NCBI RefSeq assembly: GCF_025464955.1
Contig: NZ_JAODNM010000137.1
Span: 1-64,000, forward strand
Direction: 5' to 3'
From: Amycolatopsis sp.
GTDB lineage: Bacteria; Actinomycetota; Actinomycetes; Mycobacteriales; Pseudonocardiaceae
Length of the DNA: 64,000 nt
In this document: positions 1 through 10,840 of the stretch, in pieces
Numbering within the stretch: position 1 is the first letter of the stretch
Layout of the letters: every line of letters starts with the position of its first letter
Made by a program: the position numbers and the translations under genes
The notes under the pieces: generated by a model
The model's input: the letters and a program-made list of their open reading frames with translations, nothing else
Told to the model about the DNA's origin: nothing
Databases searched by the model: none

Positions 1-1194
1 CGGGATGAAGTCCGGTCTCCCGTCACCGCCCATTCGTACTTCCCAACCACCACAATGTATTAATCGGTGGTGCCGTTCACAAAGGAGGGTCAAGTTGTTC
101 AGGTCGGTTGGCCCACCTAGGATCCAAAAAATAATGTGGTGACCCTCAGTGTGTTTAGCGTGTTTGTTGCAACCGGGAAACGCGCATCCGCGGTCTCGCA
201 TGACGAGTCGTCGTCGTTGTCCGGTGGTGATGATGCGCTTGGACCGACCTAGATCCATCTGTTCACTCTCGGTCCCGAGAACAGCGGGGATCACCTTGCA
301 GTCACAGGCGAGCATGCGTGCCTCCGCTGCCGTGATGACGCCACCGTAGTCGAGCATCGCCGTTCCGATGCCGGACTTGAGTGTTTCGTAGTCCACGGTG
401 ACCCCCACATGGACACGGTCACCACCGTGGGTCGGGATCTCGTCCACCGTCATGGCGAGGCGGACCAGGTCAACCAGCGCGTCGGCGTGGCGTTCCCATT
501 GGCTGCGGGTGTCGCGGCCTTCCTCTTTCGTCGAGTGCGGTTTCGCGAGGGGGTCGAGGGCGGCGCGGAGTTGGGCGTAGGCGAGGTTGTCGAGCTTGCC
601 TTTGAGGGTCGCGGACCCGTCGCGGTGTTCCTGGAACGACAGCTCCCGCTCCGGTCTCTCCGGCGGATCCTTCGGCTCCGGCCCATCCGGGTCGAGGGTG
701 TCGAGGATCCGGTCGCCGGCTTTCTTCACCTCGACAGGGGACGCGTTGACGGCAAGGTTAACCAGGATTTTCTCCGCGGCCGTCCGGTCTTCGTCCGACA
801 CGGTCGCCGGGATGGCCGTCATCGTTTTCACGATGACGTCGACATGCGCGGGAGTGAGAGCACCGGCCAGTGCGGCGAGCCCGGTCAGGGGTGCGACACC
901 GGGGACCTCTGTCCCGTCGATGGCGTACAAGGAGTTGGTGCCGCGGGCACGGACCACGATCTGACGCGCGGCAGGCTCGGACAACCCCGTCGTATGCATC
1001 AACCACTGCACCGCCGAGTTGTACTGATGGGTGGCCTTGATGCCGTCGGTCTCGGTTTTGGTGACCACGAGCCCCAGCAGCGCGGTGTACCGGTTCATTT
1101 CCCGGGTGATGACCCGGGCGTACTCGACCAGTGTCGCCGGATTGGCGCGCCGGATATCGGCGGGATCGGGGAGGGTGGTCGTTACGCTGGGCAC
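1..1194 (-). CDS. DUF222 / HNH endonuclease domain protein (13E12-repeat-like family), 3' end beyond the window
   Basis: Minus-strand reading runs off the left edge; ends ...CAFPGCNKHAKHTEGHHIIFWILGGPTDLNNLTLLCERHHRLIHCGGWEVR, a typical HNH motif, preceded by a DUF222-like region. Start codon uncertain (GTG at 1194 or downstream). Confidence 0.85.
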   Translation of the reverse strand, partial: MPSVTTTLPDPADIRRANPATLVEYARVITREMNRYTALLGLVVTKTETDGIKATHQYNSAVQWLMHTTGLSEPAARQIVVRARGTNSLYAIDGTEVPGVAPLTGLAALAGALTPAHVDVIVKTMTAIPATVSDEDRTAAEKILVNLAVNASPVEVKKAGDRILDTLDPDGPEPKDPPERPERELSFQEHRDGSATLKGKLDNLAYAQLRAALDPLAKPHSTKEEGRDTRSQWERHADALVDLVRLAMTVDEIPTHGGDRVHVGVTVDYETLKSGIGTAMLDYGGVITAAEARMLACDCKVIPAVLGTESEQMDLGRSKRIITTGQRRRLVMRDRGCAFPGCNKHAKHTEGHHIIFWILGGPTDLNNLTLLCERHHRLIHCGGWEVRMGGDGRPDFIP

Positions 1195-1522
1195 TCCTTT
1201 ATTCTACCTTAGATCGAACGTACAATCGAAACACGTTCAGGTGATATGAATTATCGCGTAACGTAATCATCGAGTGGCCGCGAAATCCACTTTCGTAGCG
1301 AATTACGGTGCGAGAAGTGACTTTCGCAGCCGGCTGCCTGCAAACCGTGTCACTCACAGCTGCAACAGGCCCACGAGCGCGGTTGCCTAACGTAACCGTG
1401 GCTACGTTGTTGTCCTTACGACCATTGAACGCGCGACGGAGCGGCTCTCAGATCCGCTCCGCGAACCTCCCGCCGGCCCCAGTCGTTGCTGCGGTCAAAG
1501 AGAACCCGCCCGCAAAACCCCA

Positions 1523-2608
1523 TCACATCAGTCCGTCGTAGGCGGCCATCACGACAGCCAAGCCGCGGTCGTCGCCCAGTGGTCCTTGCTCGAGCATCCG
1601 GTTCATCACGTACGCCACGGTCAGGTGCGTGTCCAAGTCGACGATCACGATCGAACCGCCCCGGCCGCCCCATGAACAGGTCCTGCCCCGCACGCTGTAG
1701 CCCATGCCGTAACGGATCCGCGCACCGAGAATCTCGTCCTCGCCAAAGAACTGTTCCTCCAGAACGCGTTCACAACCGGCCTCCGACAACAGTTGCACGC
1801 CTCGCGCCCGACCGCCGCAGGCAAGTACCGACTGCACCGCCGCCACCGATCGTGCGTTGCCGAACCCGTTCGCGGACGGGATTTCCGCCCGCCGCCACGC
1901 CTCGGCATTGGCGATCTCCGGCGGGATCGGCGGATTTCCCGGACCCAGGGCGACTATCTCGGGTGCCCTGGTGTCGGGCGGGATCATCGGGGCGACCCGG
2001 TGGTCGTGCTCGGCGGACAACCCGATGTGGAAGTCGGCCCCCAGCGGCCCGGCAACCTCCTCGGCGAAGAAGGTCCCGAGGCTGCGGCCGGTGGCTCGGC
2101 GTACGACTTCGCCGAGCAGATATCCCTGGGTGGCCGCGTGATAGGCGCCCGCCATACCGGGTTCCGAGCTCGGAGCCTGTTCGGCCAGCAACGTCGTCAT
2201 CGCCGACCAGTCGTAGAGCTGCTCTGTCGGTACCGGCTCATGCCACGTCGACAAGCCTGAGGTATGGCCGAGTACATGCCTCAGCAGCACCCTTTCCTTG
2301 CCCGCGGCGGCGAATTCGGGCCAGTAGGTCGCCACCGGCGCGTCCAGGTCGATCTCGCCGCGATCGGCGAGGATCAACGCGCACAGCGCTGTCATCGTCT
2401 TCGTGGTGGACCAGACGCAGGTGATCGTGTCGCGTTCCCATGGCCGTGTGCGTTCCGCATCGGCGTAGCCACCCCAAATATCGACGACCGCCTCGTCATC
2501 CAGGTAGACCGCGACGGAGGCGCCGACGTCCTGATCGTCCAGGGACGCCGCCAGGGCGTCATGTACTGCTTCGAACCGCTCATCGCAGGTACCGCGGGTT
2601 TCGGCCAT
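1523..2608 (-). CDS. Serine hydrolase / class C beta-lactamase-related (EstB-like) protein
   Basis: 361 aa with WSTTKTMTAL (SxxK) and a beta-lactamase-family layout. Confidence 0.85.
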   Translation of the reverse strand: MAETRGTCDERFEAVHDALAASLDDQDVGASVAVYLDDEAVVDIWGGYADAERTRPWERDTITCVWSTTKTMTALCALILADRGEIDLDAPVATYWPEFAAAGKERVLLRHVLGHTSGLSTWHEPVPTEQLYDWSAMTTLLAEQAPSSEPGMAGAYHAATQGYLLGEVVRRATGRSLGTFFAEEVAGPLGADFHIGLSAEHDHRVAPMIPPDTRAPEIVALGPGNPPIPPEIANAEAWRRAEIPSANGFGNARSVAAVQSVLACGGRARGVQLLSEAGCERVLEEQFFGEDEILGARIRYGMGYSVRGRTCSWGGRGGSIVIVDLDTHLTVAYVMNRMLEQGPLGDDRGLAVVMAAYDGLM

Positions 2609-2650
2609 GGGCGGTATCCAACTCGGGTTTCCCCGCTCACACCAACGGAT

Positions 2651-3322
2651 TTAGGTGAGCTGGATCAGTCCGGCGATGAGCACTTCCAGTGTGCGGCTGA
2701 ACGACCGCACGAAGTCGATCCGCGAGGCCGCCAGGCGCGGATCTTCAATGGCTTCACGGATTGTGGGGGTGGGGTTGGCGAAGGGCCAGAGCCCGACGAG
2801 GAAGGAGACTGACGCGTTGGCGAGTTCCACGGCGGCCGGGTCGCTCAGTCCGGGCAACCGTGCCGCGACCAAGCCTGCGAGCCGGAGCAGGTTTTGACGG
2901 TTGACGAGCTTGAAACTGCGGATCGACTCCGCCGACACGTTGCGCTCCAGCACCGCGGGCAGCATGCTCCACAGCTCGGCCAACATTGGCCGCTCGGCGA
3001 GTGAAGTGGCCCAGACCTCAGCGACTTCGCGGGGCGTGACGGGATCGCTGTCTGCGGGCAGGCGGTGCTCGACCTCGTCCAGCCATTCCTGCATAGCGCG
3101 CTGCAGCAGCTCCAGGAACAGCGCCTCGCGCGTCTCGTAATACCGCACGATCCCGGACTTCGAGCCGCCGAGCCGTCGAGCGATTTCACGCAGGCTGATG
3201 TCCGCCGCCGGGAACTCGCTCAGCAGTTCCTGTGCCGCGTCGAGGATGGCCCGCCTGCGTACCTCGCGCTGCTCGGGCTTGCGGGCGCGCTGGAAGTCGG
3301 CGCCCGCTGGTTCGGACTCCAC
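2651..3322 (-). CDS. TetR/AcrR family transcriptional regulator
   Basis: N-terminal HTH (RRAILDAAQELLSEFPAADISLREIARRLGGSKSGIVRYYETREALF). GTG start at 3322 preferred because the longer ORF (to 3376) would overlap the operator region. Confidence 0.88.
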   Translation of the reverse strand: MESEPAGADFQRARKPEQREVRRRAILDAAQELLSEFPAADISLREIARRLGGSKSGIVRYYETREALFLELLQRAMQEWLDEVEHRLPADSDPVTPREVAEVWATSLAERPMLAELWSMLPAVLERNVSAESIRSFKLVNRQNLLRLAGLVAARLPGLSDPAAVELANASVSFLVGLWPFANPTPTIREAIEDPRLAASRIDFVRSFSRTLEVLIAGLIQLT

Positions 3323-3364
3323 GGCATGTCCCTCTTTCGGATGACGGCTGTGCTGCATCCCACT

Positions 3365-3440
3365 GTAGTGGTCCACCGGACTCTTGATATAGGTCCAGTG
3401 GACCGCTATAGTCGTTCATGTAAGAGTCCACTGGACGCGT
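3365..3440. promoter_or_regulatory. Triple TetR-type operator (GTCCAsyGGAC palindromes)
   Basis: GTCCACCGGAC 3371-3381, GGTCCAGTGGACC 3392-3404, GTCCACTGGAC 3426-3436, between divergent TetR and SDR genes. Confidence 0.75.
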
Positions 3441-3457
3441 AAATGTGAGGTATCACT

Positions 3458-4327
3458 GTGAGTAAGGTTATTGTCATTACCGGCACCGCGACCGGGCTGG
3501 GCAGGGCCACCGTCGACAAGTTCTCCGCCCAGGGGTGGAACGTCGTCGCCACCGTGCGCAAGGAAGCCGACCTGAAGATCCACGACGGGGATCCGCAGGT
3601 CAAGACCCTGCTGCTCGACGTCGACGACGAAGCGGCGGCTGCTGGATTCGCCAAGCAGGCGCTGGAGGCCTTCGGCCGCGTCGACGCGCTGGTCAACAAC
3701 GCCGGCTCGTACCAGATGGGCCCGCTCGAGGCCACGACGATGGACCAGGTGCATCGGCAGTTCCAGACCAACGTCTTCGGTCTGGTCGCGATCACCAAGG
3801 CGTTCCTCCCGCACTTCCGGCTGCAGCGCTCGGGGGCGATCGTGAACATCTCGTCCCTCACCGCTGAGCAGGGTTACCCGTACAACGCGGTGTATGCGGC
3901 CTCGAAGGCGGCTGTCGCTACGCTGAGTGAGGGCCTGAGCATGGAGATGGCCGAGTTCGGCGTCGTTGTTCGCGCGATCATGCCCGGCCAGCACGCCACC
4001 AGGATTTTCGCGAAGATCGACGCGGCGGCCGACGTGCCCGAGGACTACCAGGCAGGCATCGGATCGTTCTTCGGTGTCACGCCGATGACCGGGTCTTCGC
4101 CGCAGGTCACCGCGGACGTGATCTACCAGGCCGTGCTCAACCCCGTGGCCGACCAGGTCCGGTACTACTCGGGCCCCGATTCGGTCGCGATCCCGACCGC
4201 GAAGCGGATTCTCGGCCCGCAGAAGTACTGGGAGGAGTTCCGCGAAGCGGCTGTGGGGCGCCCGAGCGCGCTCTGGAGTGCCCTGGTTCCCGCGCCCGGC
4301 ACGGAACCGCTTCAGCGAGACATCTGA
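3458..4327 (+). CDS. SDR family oxidoreductase
   Basis: VIVITGTATGLGRATVDKF (GxxxGxG); NNAG; YAASKAA active-site motif. Confidence 0.92.
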   Translation: MSKVIVITGTATGLGRATVDKFSAQGWNVVATVRKEADLKIHDGDPQVKTLLLDVDDEAAAAGFAKQALEAFGRVDALVNNAGSYQMGPLEATTMDQVHRQFQTNVFGLVAITKAFLPHFRLQRSGAIVNISSLTAEQGYPYNAVYAASKAAVATLSEGLSMEMAEFGVVVRAIMPGQHATRIFAKIDAAADVPEDYQAGIGSFFGVTPMTGSSPQVTADVIYQAVLNPVADQVRYYSGPDSVAIPTAKRILGPQKYWEEFREAAVGRPSALWSALVPAPGTEPLQRDI

Positions 4328-4374
4328 GCAACACCGTCATTTCAAGCACAGTACGGAAACTGAGGAGTTCACCA

Positions 4375-4764
4375 ATGTCAGGACCGTTCATCTTCGTGGC
4401 CACCAACAAAGTCCGCGAGGGCAAGATCGAGGGCGAGCAGCGCCGCGTGCCCGGCTGGGTGCAGTTCATCCATGACAACGAGCCGCGCACGATCGGCTTC
4501 CACGAGTATCAGAACGAGGACGGAACCGAGGTCGAGTACGTCCAGATCCACCCGGACACCGACTCGTTCGAGCACCACATGCGGGTGCTGGCGGACCTAA
4601 CCGAGCTGTCGTACAAGGAAACGCTGGAGGGAACGACCAATATCCGTATCTACGGCCAGCCCACCGAAGCGATCCTCGACATGCTCAAAGCAGCAGCAGG
4701 TTCCGGTGTGCCGGTCACGATCTTCCCGCAGCACCTCGGCGGTTTCACCCGCTTACCGAACTAG
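4375..4764 (+). CDS. Conserved hypothetical, possibly antibiotic-biosynthesis-monooxygenase (dimeric alpha/beta barrel) fold
   Basis: 129 aa, follows the SDR gene in the same direction; HPDTDSFEHHMRVL resembles ABM-like proteins. Confidence 0.6.
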   Translation: MSGPFIFVATNKVREGKIEGEQRRVPGWVQFIHDNEPRTIGFHEYQNEDGTEVEYVQIHPDTDSFEHHMRVLADLTELSYKETLEGTTNIRIYGQPTEAILDMLKAAAGSGVPVTIFPQHLGGFTRLPN

Positions 4765-5302
4765 TGTCTTCCCGCTGGTTCAGGACCAGCGGCAGGAAGA
4801 CCTCGTCGACTATGTCGATGATGACCTCGTCGTCGACGGGCGCGCCGTACAGCAGGAACTGGTTGCGCAGCAGGTCGGTCGCGACCGTGGCGCGCCGGGA
4901 AGTGAGTATCCGGGGTTCCACCTGGCCGCGTTCGACGGCCCGCGCCAGGATGACGCTGATCGCGGTGGGGCCGGCGGAGTGGAGCCGTTCCCGGATCAGC
5001 CGTGCGAACTCCTCGTCGCGGGTCATCTCGGCGAGCAGGCCGCGGAGTATGCCGCCGAGCGGGCTGGTCATTTTTGCCGAGACCTGCCGCAGCAGGGTGA
5101 GCACGTCCGCCCGGAGGTCGCCGGTGTCGGGCGGGTCCAAATCGGAGACGCCGTGCATGCTGCAGGCGTCGATTACCAGTTCGGCTCGGCCGGACCAGCG
5201 GCGATAGAGCGCGGCCTTGCTGGTGCGTGCTCGGGCGGCGACCCGATCCATGGTCAGCGAGGCGTAGCCCGTTTCGGTGAGTTCCTCGAGTGTCGCCGTC
5301 AA
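4745..5302 (-). CDS. TetR/AcrR family transcriptional regulator
   Basis: HTH region YASLTMDRVAARARTSKAALYRRWSGRAELV. Reading stays open upstream to about 5390, so the true start may be a non-ATG codon further upstream. Confidence 0.85.
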   Translation of the reverse strand: MTATLEELTETGYASLTMDRVAARARTSKAALYRRWSGRAELVIDACSMHGVSDLDPPDTGDLRADVLTLLRQVSAKMTSPLGGILRGLLAEMTRDEEFARLIRERLHSAGPTAISVILARAVERGQVEPRILTSRRATVATDLLRNQFLLYGAPVDDEVIIDIVDEVFLPLVLNQREDTSSVSG

Positions 5303-5478
5303 AATGGCGTGCTCCAGCTCCTCACCGCGGCGGCGAGGTCCTTTGCGGTGGTCGACGGCCGATTTGACGGTTTCTTCGACGTTCAGTGACAGCCTGACTC
5401 CTGAGAGTTTACTGAGAGATCATTGCGTTCCCTATCGGGCACCTTAGTCTACGAGTTAGAGTACTGACAGTTCCTTAA

Positions 5479-5499
5479 CAGTCAGTTATTCGCTGACTG
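5479..5499. promoter_or_regulatory. Inverted repeat CAGTCAG-N7-CTGACTG, candidate TetR operator
   Basis: Perfect 7-bp arms just upstream of the P450 start, divergent from the TetR gene. Confidence 0.55.
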
Positions 5500-5517
5500 G
5501 AGACTCAAGGGGGATCG

Positions 5518-6738
5518 ATGACCGAGACTGTTGTGACATCGCAGACTGAGGACGCCCCGGTTTTCCCGGACGATCGCACCTGTCCGTACCAGCTGCCCGA
5601 GGGGTACGCCCGGCTGCGCGACGAGGAGAGCGCGCTGCGCAAGGTGAACCTCTTCGACGGACGCGAGGCGTGGGTGGTGACCAAGCACGGGGCGGCGCGC
5701 AAGCTGCTCGGTGATCCCCGCCTGTCGTCCGACCGCAACCACGAGGACTTCCCGGCGGTTTCACCGCGCGTCAAGGGGTTTCGTGGGCAGCCCCAGGCGT
5801 TCATCAGCATGGATCCGCCGGAGCACGGCCCGAAGCGGCGGATGGTCATCAGCGACTTCACCGTGAAGCACATCAAGGGGATGCGCGGCGACATCGAGCG
5901 GATCGTCCACGGCTTCATAGACGACATGCTCGCGGCCGGCCCGACCGCCGACCTGGTCAGTCAGTTCGCGCTGGCCGTGCCCTCGATGGTGATCTGCCAG
6001 ATGCTCGGCGTGCCCTACACCGATCACGAGTTCTTCCAGGACGCCAGCAGGCGGCTCGTGCAGTCGACGGACGCCGAGGGGCTCAGGGCCGCGCGCATCG
6101 ACCTCAACGAGTACCTGGACGGGTTGATCACCCAGCTGCAGGCCGAGCCTCGGCCTGGCCTGCTCAACAGTCTGGTGGCCGATCAACTGGCGAACGGCGA
6201 GATCGACCGCGAGGAGCTCATCGCGTCCGCGCTCCTGCTGCTCGTCGCCGGCCACGAGACGACGGCGTCGATGACCTCGCTGGGCGTGATCACCCTGCTG
6301 GCGCACCCGGACCAGCTGGCGGCCTTGCGCGCCGACCCCAGTCTCGTCCCGGGTGCGGTGGAGGAGCTGCTGCGCTACCTGGCCATCGCCGACCTGGCCG
6401 GCAGCCGCATCGCGACGGCCGACATCGAGATCGGTGGCCAGGTCATCCGAGCCGGCGAGGGTGTCATCGTGCCCAACTCGATCGCCAACCGCGACGGCTC
6501 GGTCTTCGAGGACCCGGACACGTTCGACGTGCGTCGCTCGGCCCGGCACCACATCGCGTTCGGCTACGGCGTGCACCAGTGCCTCGGCCAGAACCTGGCA
6601 CGCCTGGAGCTCGAAGTGATCATCACCGCGCTGTTCGACCGGATTCCCACCCTGCGCCTCGCCGTTCCGGTGGAGGAGCTGACGTTGCGGCCGGGCACGA
6701 CGATCCAGGGCGTCAACGAACTCCCCGTCACCTGGTGA
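5518..6738 (+). CDS. Cytochrome P450
   Basis: Heme motif FGYGVHQCLGQNLARLE, I-helix AGHETTAS, ExxR region. Confidence 0.95.
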   Translation: MTETVVTSQTEDAPVFPDDRTCPYQLPEGYARLRDEESALRKVNLFDGREAWVVTKHGAARKLLGDPRLSSDRNHEDFPAVSPRVKGFRGQPQAFISMDPPEHGPKRRMVISDFTVKHIKGMRGDIERIVHGFIDDMLAAGPTADLVSQFALAVPSMVICQMLGVPYTDHEFFQDASRRLVQSTDAEGLRAARIDLNEYLDGLITQLQAEPRPGLLNSLVADQLANGEIDREELIASALLLLVAGHETTASMTSLGVITLLAHPDQLAALRADPSLVPGAVEELLRYLAIADLAGSRIATADIEIGGQVIRAGEGVIVPNSIANRDGSVFEDPDTFDVRRSARHHIAFGYGVHQCLGQNLARLELEVIITALFDRIPTLRLAVPVEELTLRPGTTIQGVNELPVTW

Positions 6739-6763
6739 CCGTCCTCGTGCGTCGGAACTCCTG

Positions 6764-7648
6764 CTAGTCCGGCTGGTTCGCGGGCCGTTCGGCCCACTGG
6801 AGCACGAATCGCAGCGCCTCGGCGGACGGGGTGTCGGGTGCCGCGGAATAGGCCACCAGAAGCTGGTCGGGGTGGGTGTCCACGGAGAACTGCTGGACGT
6901 CCAGCGTGAGCTCGCCTGCCATCGGATGGCGGTAGGTCTTGCGCAGTTGCCGAGGTCCGCGTACCTGGTGGCCTGCCCACCAGGTACGGAAATCGGGGTC
7001 GCGGACGCTGAGTTCACCGACCAGCGCGGTCAGGCCGGGGTCGTCGGGGTGGCGGCCGGCTTCCATGCGCAGGACCGCGACGCATTCCCGGGCGGCCCGC
7101 GGCCAATCCGTGTACAGGGCCCGGAAGTCAGGGTCGAGGAAGGTCAGCCGGATCAGGTTTCGGTGCGCCGGCGCAAGCGCTCCGAAGTCGGTCAACAGGG
7201 CCACTGCCGGCCGGTTCCAGGCGAGCACGTCCATCCCGCGATGCAGGACCATGGCCGGGATGTCGTGCATCCCGGCGATCAGTTGCTTCAGTTGCGTGGC
7301 GACCTTCGGCGGGCCCGGCGCCCGTACGCGGGCGGGCGGCGCCACCTCCGCCACGGTGAACAGGTAGGCGCGCTCGTCCGGGGCGAGGTGCAGCGCGTCG
7401 GCGAGCGCGTCGAGGACAGTGCTGGAGGCCCGGCTGGAGCGGCCCTGCTCAAGCCGCACGATGTAGTCGACGCTGACGTGCGCGAGTTGGGCCAGTTCCT
7501 CGCGACGCAGGCCCGGGACCCTGCGGAGTCGGCCGTCGTCGGGCAGGCCGGCCTGGTGCGGCTCGACGGCGGCACGGCGGGCGCGCAGGAAATCGCCCAA
7601 CCCGGTGCCGTCGACACGGCCGGTTGACGGGTTATCGCGGCGCGGCAT
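6764..7648 (-). CDS. XRE family regulator with MmyB-like ligand-binding domain
   Basis: HTH LRREELAQLAHVSVDYIVRLEQGR followed by the domain architecture typical of this family. Confidence 0.9.
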   Translation of the reverse strand: MPRRDNPSTGRVDGTGLGDFLRARRAAVEPHQAGLPDDGRLRRVPGLRREELAQLAHVSVDYIVRLEQGRSSRASSTVLDALADALHLAPDERAYLFTVAEVAPPARVRAPGPPKVATQLKQLIAGMHDIPAMVLHRGMDVLAWNRPAVALLTDFGALAPAHRNLIRLTFLDPDFRALYTDWPRAARECVAVLRMEAGRHPDDPGLTALVGELSVRDPDFRTWWAGHQVRGPRQLRKTYRHPMAGELTLDVQQFSVDTHPDQLLVAYSAAPDTPSAEALRFVLQWAERPANQPD

Positions 7649-7798
7649 GGTTCCAGTGTGGACCAGTGGGCGGTGGTTCGCCTGGTACTGGTCTGCCTAG
7701 GCAACTTCTTCCATGGCTGGGCCTTCCCGGGTGCGCGACCGTAGAGGCATGAGCGCCGGGGCAACGGTTCCCTTACCTCACCGGAAAGAGCGAACGCG

Positions 7799-7960
7799 AT
7801 GCCCGAACGGACTACGGTCACTATCGGCGGCGACTTGCCGGCCGGACGCATCGGCTACGGCGCGATGCGGCTCACCGGCGCGGACCTGTGGGGCGAACAC
7901 CCCGACCGGGAGAGCGGCATCGCGCTGCTTCGCGAGGCTGTCCGCGCGGCCGCCCGTTCC
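7799..7960 (+). pseudogene. N-terminal fragment of aldo/keto reductase
   Basis: VTIGGDLPAGRIGYGAMRLTGADLWGEHPDRESGIALLREAV is AKR-like, then similarity stops abruptly. Confidence 0.7.
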
Positions 7961-8035
7961 GGAAAACGCGATGTCGTAGTTTTGCGCGACCGGCTCGGTT
8001 CTTCGGCGCTGCGCGAGAAGCTGCCGGAAGTGGCC

Positions 8036-8245
8036 GTGACAGGTGTGGTCAGCGCGCGTGGTAGAGGTCGATCGCGGTGGTCATCCGCGCTCGGAACTCG
8101 TCGCGAGTGCCCACTTCGTGCTTGATGCCGGCGGACGTCGCTCAGCAGGGTCTTGGCGACGTCGATCGGGGAGATCCGGACGCGGGTGGGACGGTCGGCG
8201 GCGGCGGTTTCGATGGCGTCGGTGACGATCGCCAGGAAGCGCTTC
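8036..8245 (-). pseudogene. Frameshifted C-terminal gene fragment (parent family uncertain; partly old-yellow-enzyme-like)
   Basis: YPKRFLAIVTDAIETAAADRPTRVRISPIDVAKTLLSDV then, after a frame change, GIKHEVGTRDEFRARMTTAIDLYHAR*. Confidence 0.45.
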
Positions 8246-8629
8246 GGGTACTGCCGAAAGTCGACATCTACCGGCAGGTTGCGGTCGCCACCGGATCGAA
8301 GCTGGTCTTCATCGCCGGCCAGATCGCCCGCGACGCCGACGGCGGCAAAGTCGGCGAAGGCGACTTCGCAGCCCAGGCCGAGCGGTGCTACCTCAACATC
8401 GGCACCGCGCTGGCCGAGGTCGGCGGCTCGTTCGACAACGTGGTGAAACTGACCGTCTACCTCGTCGACTGGACCCCCGCCAAGATGCCCCTGCTTCGCG
8501 GAGGGGGTCGCCCGGGCGTCGGCGAAGTTGGGCGTCACGCCGATGCCGCCGCTCACCGGGATCGGCGTCGCCGCGCTGGCCGAGCCCGACGTCATGGTCG
8601 AGGTCGAGGCCACCGCGGTCCTCGACTGA
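8243..8629 (+). pseudogene. RidA family protein, 5'-truncated and frameshifted
   Basis: LPKVDIYRQVAVATGSKLVFIAGQIARDADGGKVGEGDF...VVKLTVYLVDWTPAKMP in one frame; FAEGVARASAKLGVTPMPPLTGIGVAALAEPDVMVEVEATAVLD* continues in another frame from about 8490. Confidence 0.8.
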
Positions 8630-8642
8630 CCGCAAGGCGAAA

Positions 8643-10247
<1,605 letters not shown>

Positions 10248-10318
10248 TCAGGCGGTGTCGCGGTCGACTGCAAGGTACAAGCCCGAGCACCACCCGTCCA
10301 ATCATTTCCCAGCCGGCG

Positions 10319-10756
10319 TCACCCGTTGTCAGCGGTCGGCTGGGCGTCGTTGATCGCGTTGATTCGGTCGATCTCGGCCATGTGCTGCTCTGCCCAGGCC
10401 CGAACCGCCTCGAGCGGGATCTCCAGCGACAAGCCCAGTTCGGTGAGCCGGTAGTGCACCCGTGGCGGCACGGTCGGCTCCACTCTGCGCGTGACCAGAC
10501 CATCACGGACCAGGCTGTGCAGGGTCACCGACAGCATTTTCTGCGAGACACCGGGCATCCGCCGCCGCAACTCGGCGAACCGCACCTCTTGCGGGGCGGC
10601 GTCGGCGAGCACCTTGATGGCCATCGACGTCCATTTCGTGCCGATGCGGTCCAGCAGCTGGCGGGTCGGGCACGCCGGCGAGAACAGATCACCACGCGCG
10701 GCGCCGGTCGCACGCTCCGTCCGAGTGGTCACCTGGACCTCACCACCTGTCAGCAA
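10319..10756 (-). CDS. HxlR family winged-helix regulator
   Basis: CPTRQLLDRIGTKWTSMAIKVLADA...FAELRRRMPGVSQKMLSVTLHSLVRDGLVTRRVEPTVPPRVHYRLTELG. Confidence 0.9.
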   Translation of the reverse strand: MLTGGEVQVTTRTERATGAARGDLFSPACPTRQLLDRIGTKWTSMAIKVLADAAPQEVRFAELRRRMPGVSQKMLSVTLHSLVRDGLVTRRVEPTVPPRVHYRLTELGLSLEIPLEAVRAWAEQHMAEIDRINAINDAQPTADNG

Positions 10757-10799
10757 GGTGCCGTCTTGGCAGCACCATCGGGGTTACCTATCGTTTCAT

Positions 10800-10829
10800 G
10801 GTAACCACTGGTAACCACTGGTGACCACT
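10800..10829. promoter_or_regulatory. Three tandem 10-bp repeats GGTAACCACT, candidate HxlR operator
   Basis: GGTAACCACT GGTAACCACT GGTGACCACT in the divergent HxlR/hydrolase intergenic. Confidence 0.6.
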
Positions 10830-10840
10830 TGGAGGACTCC

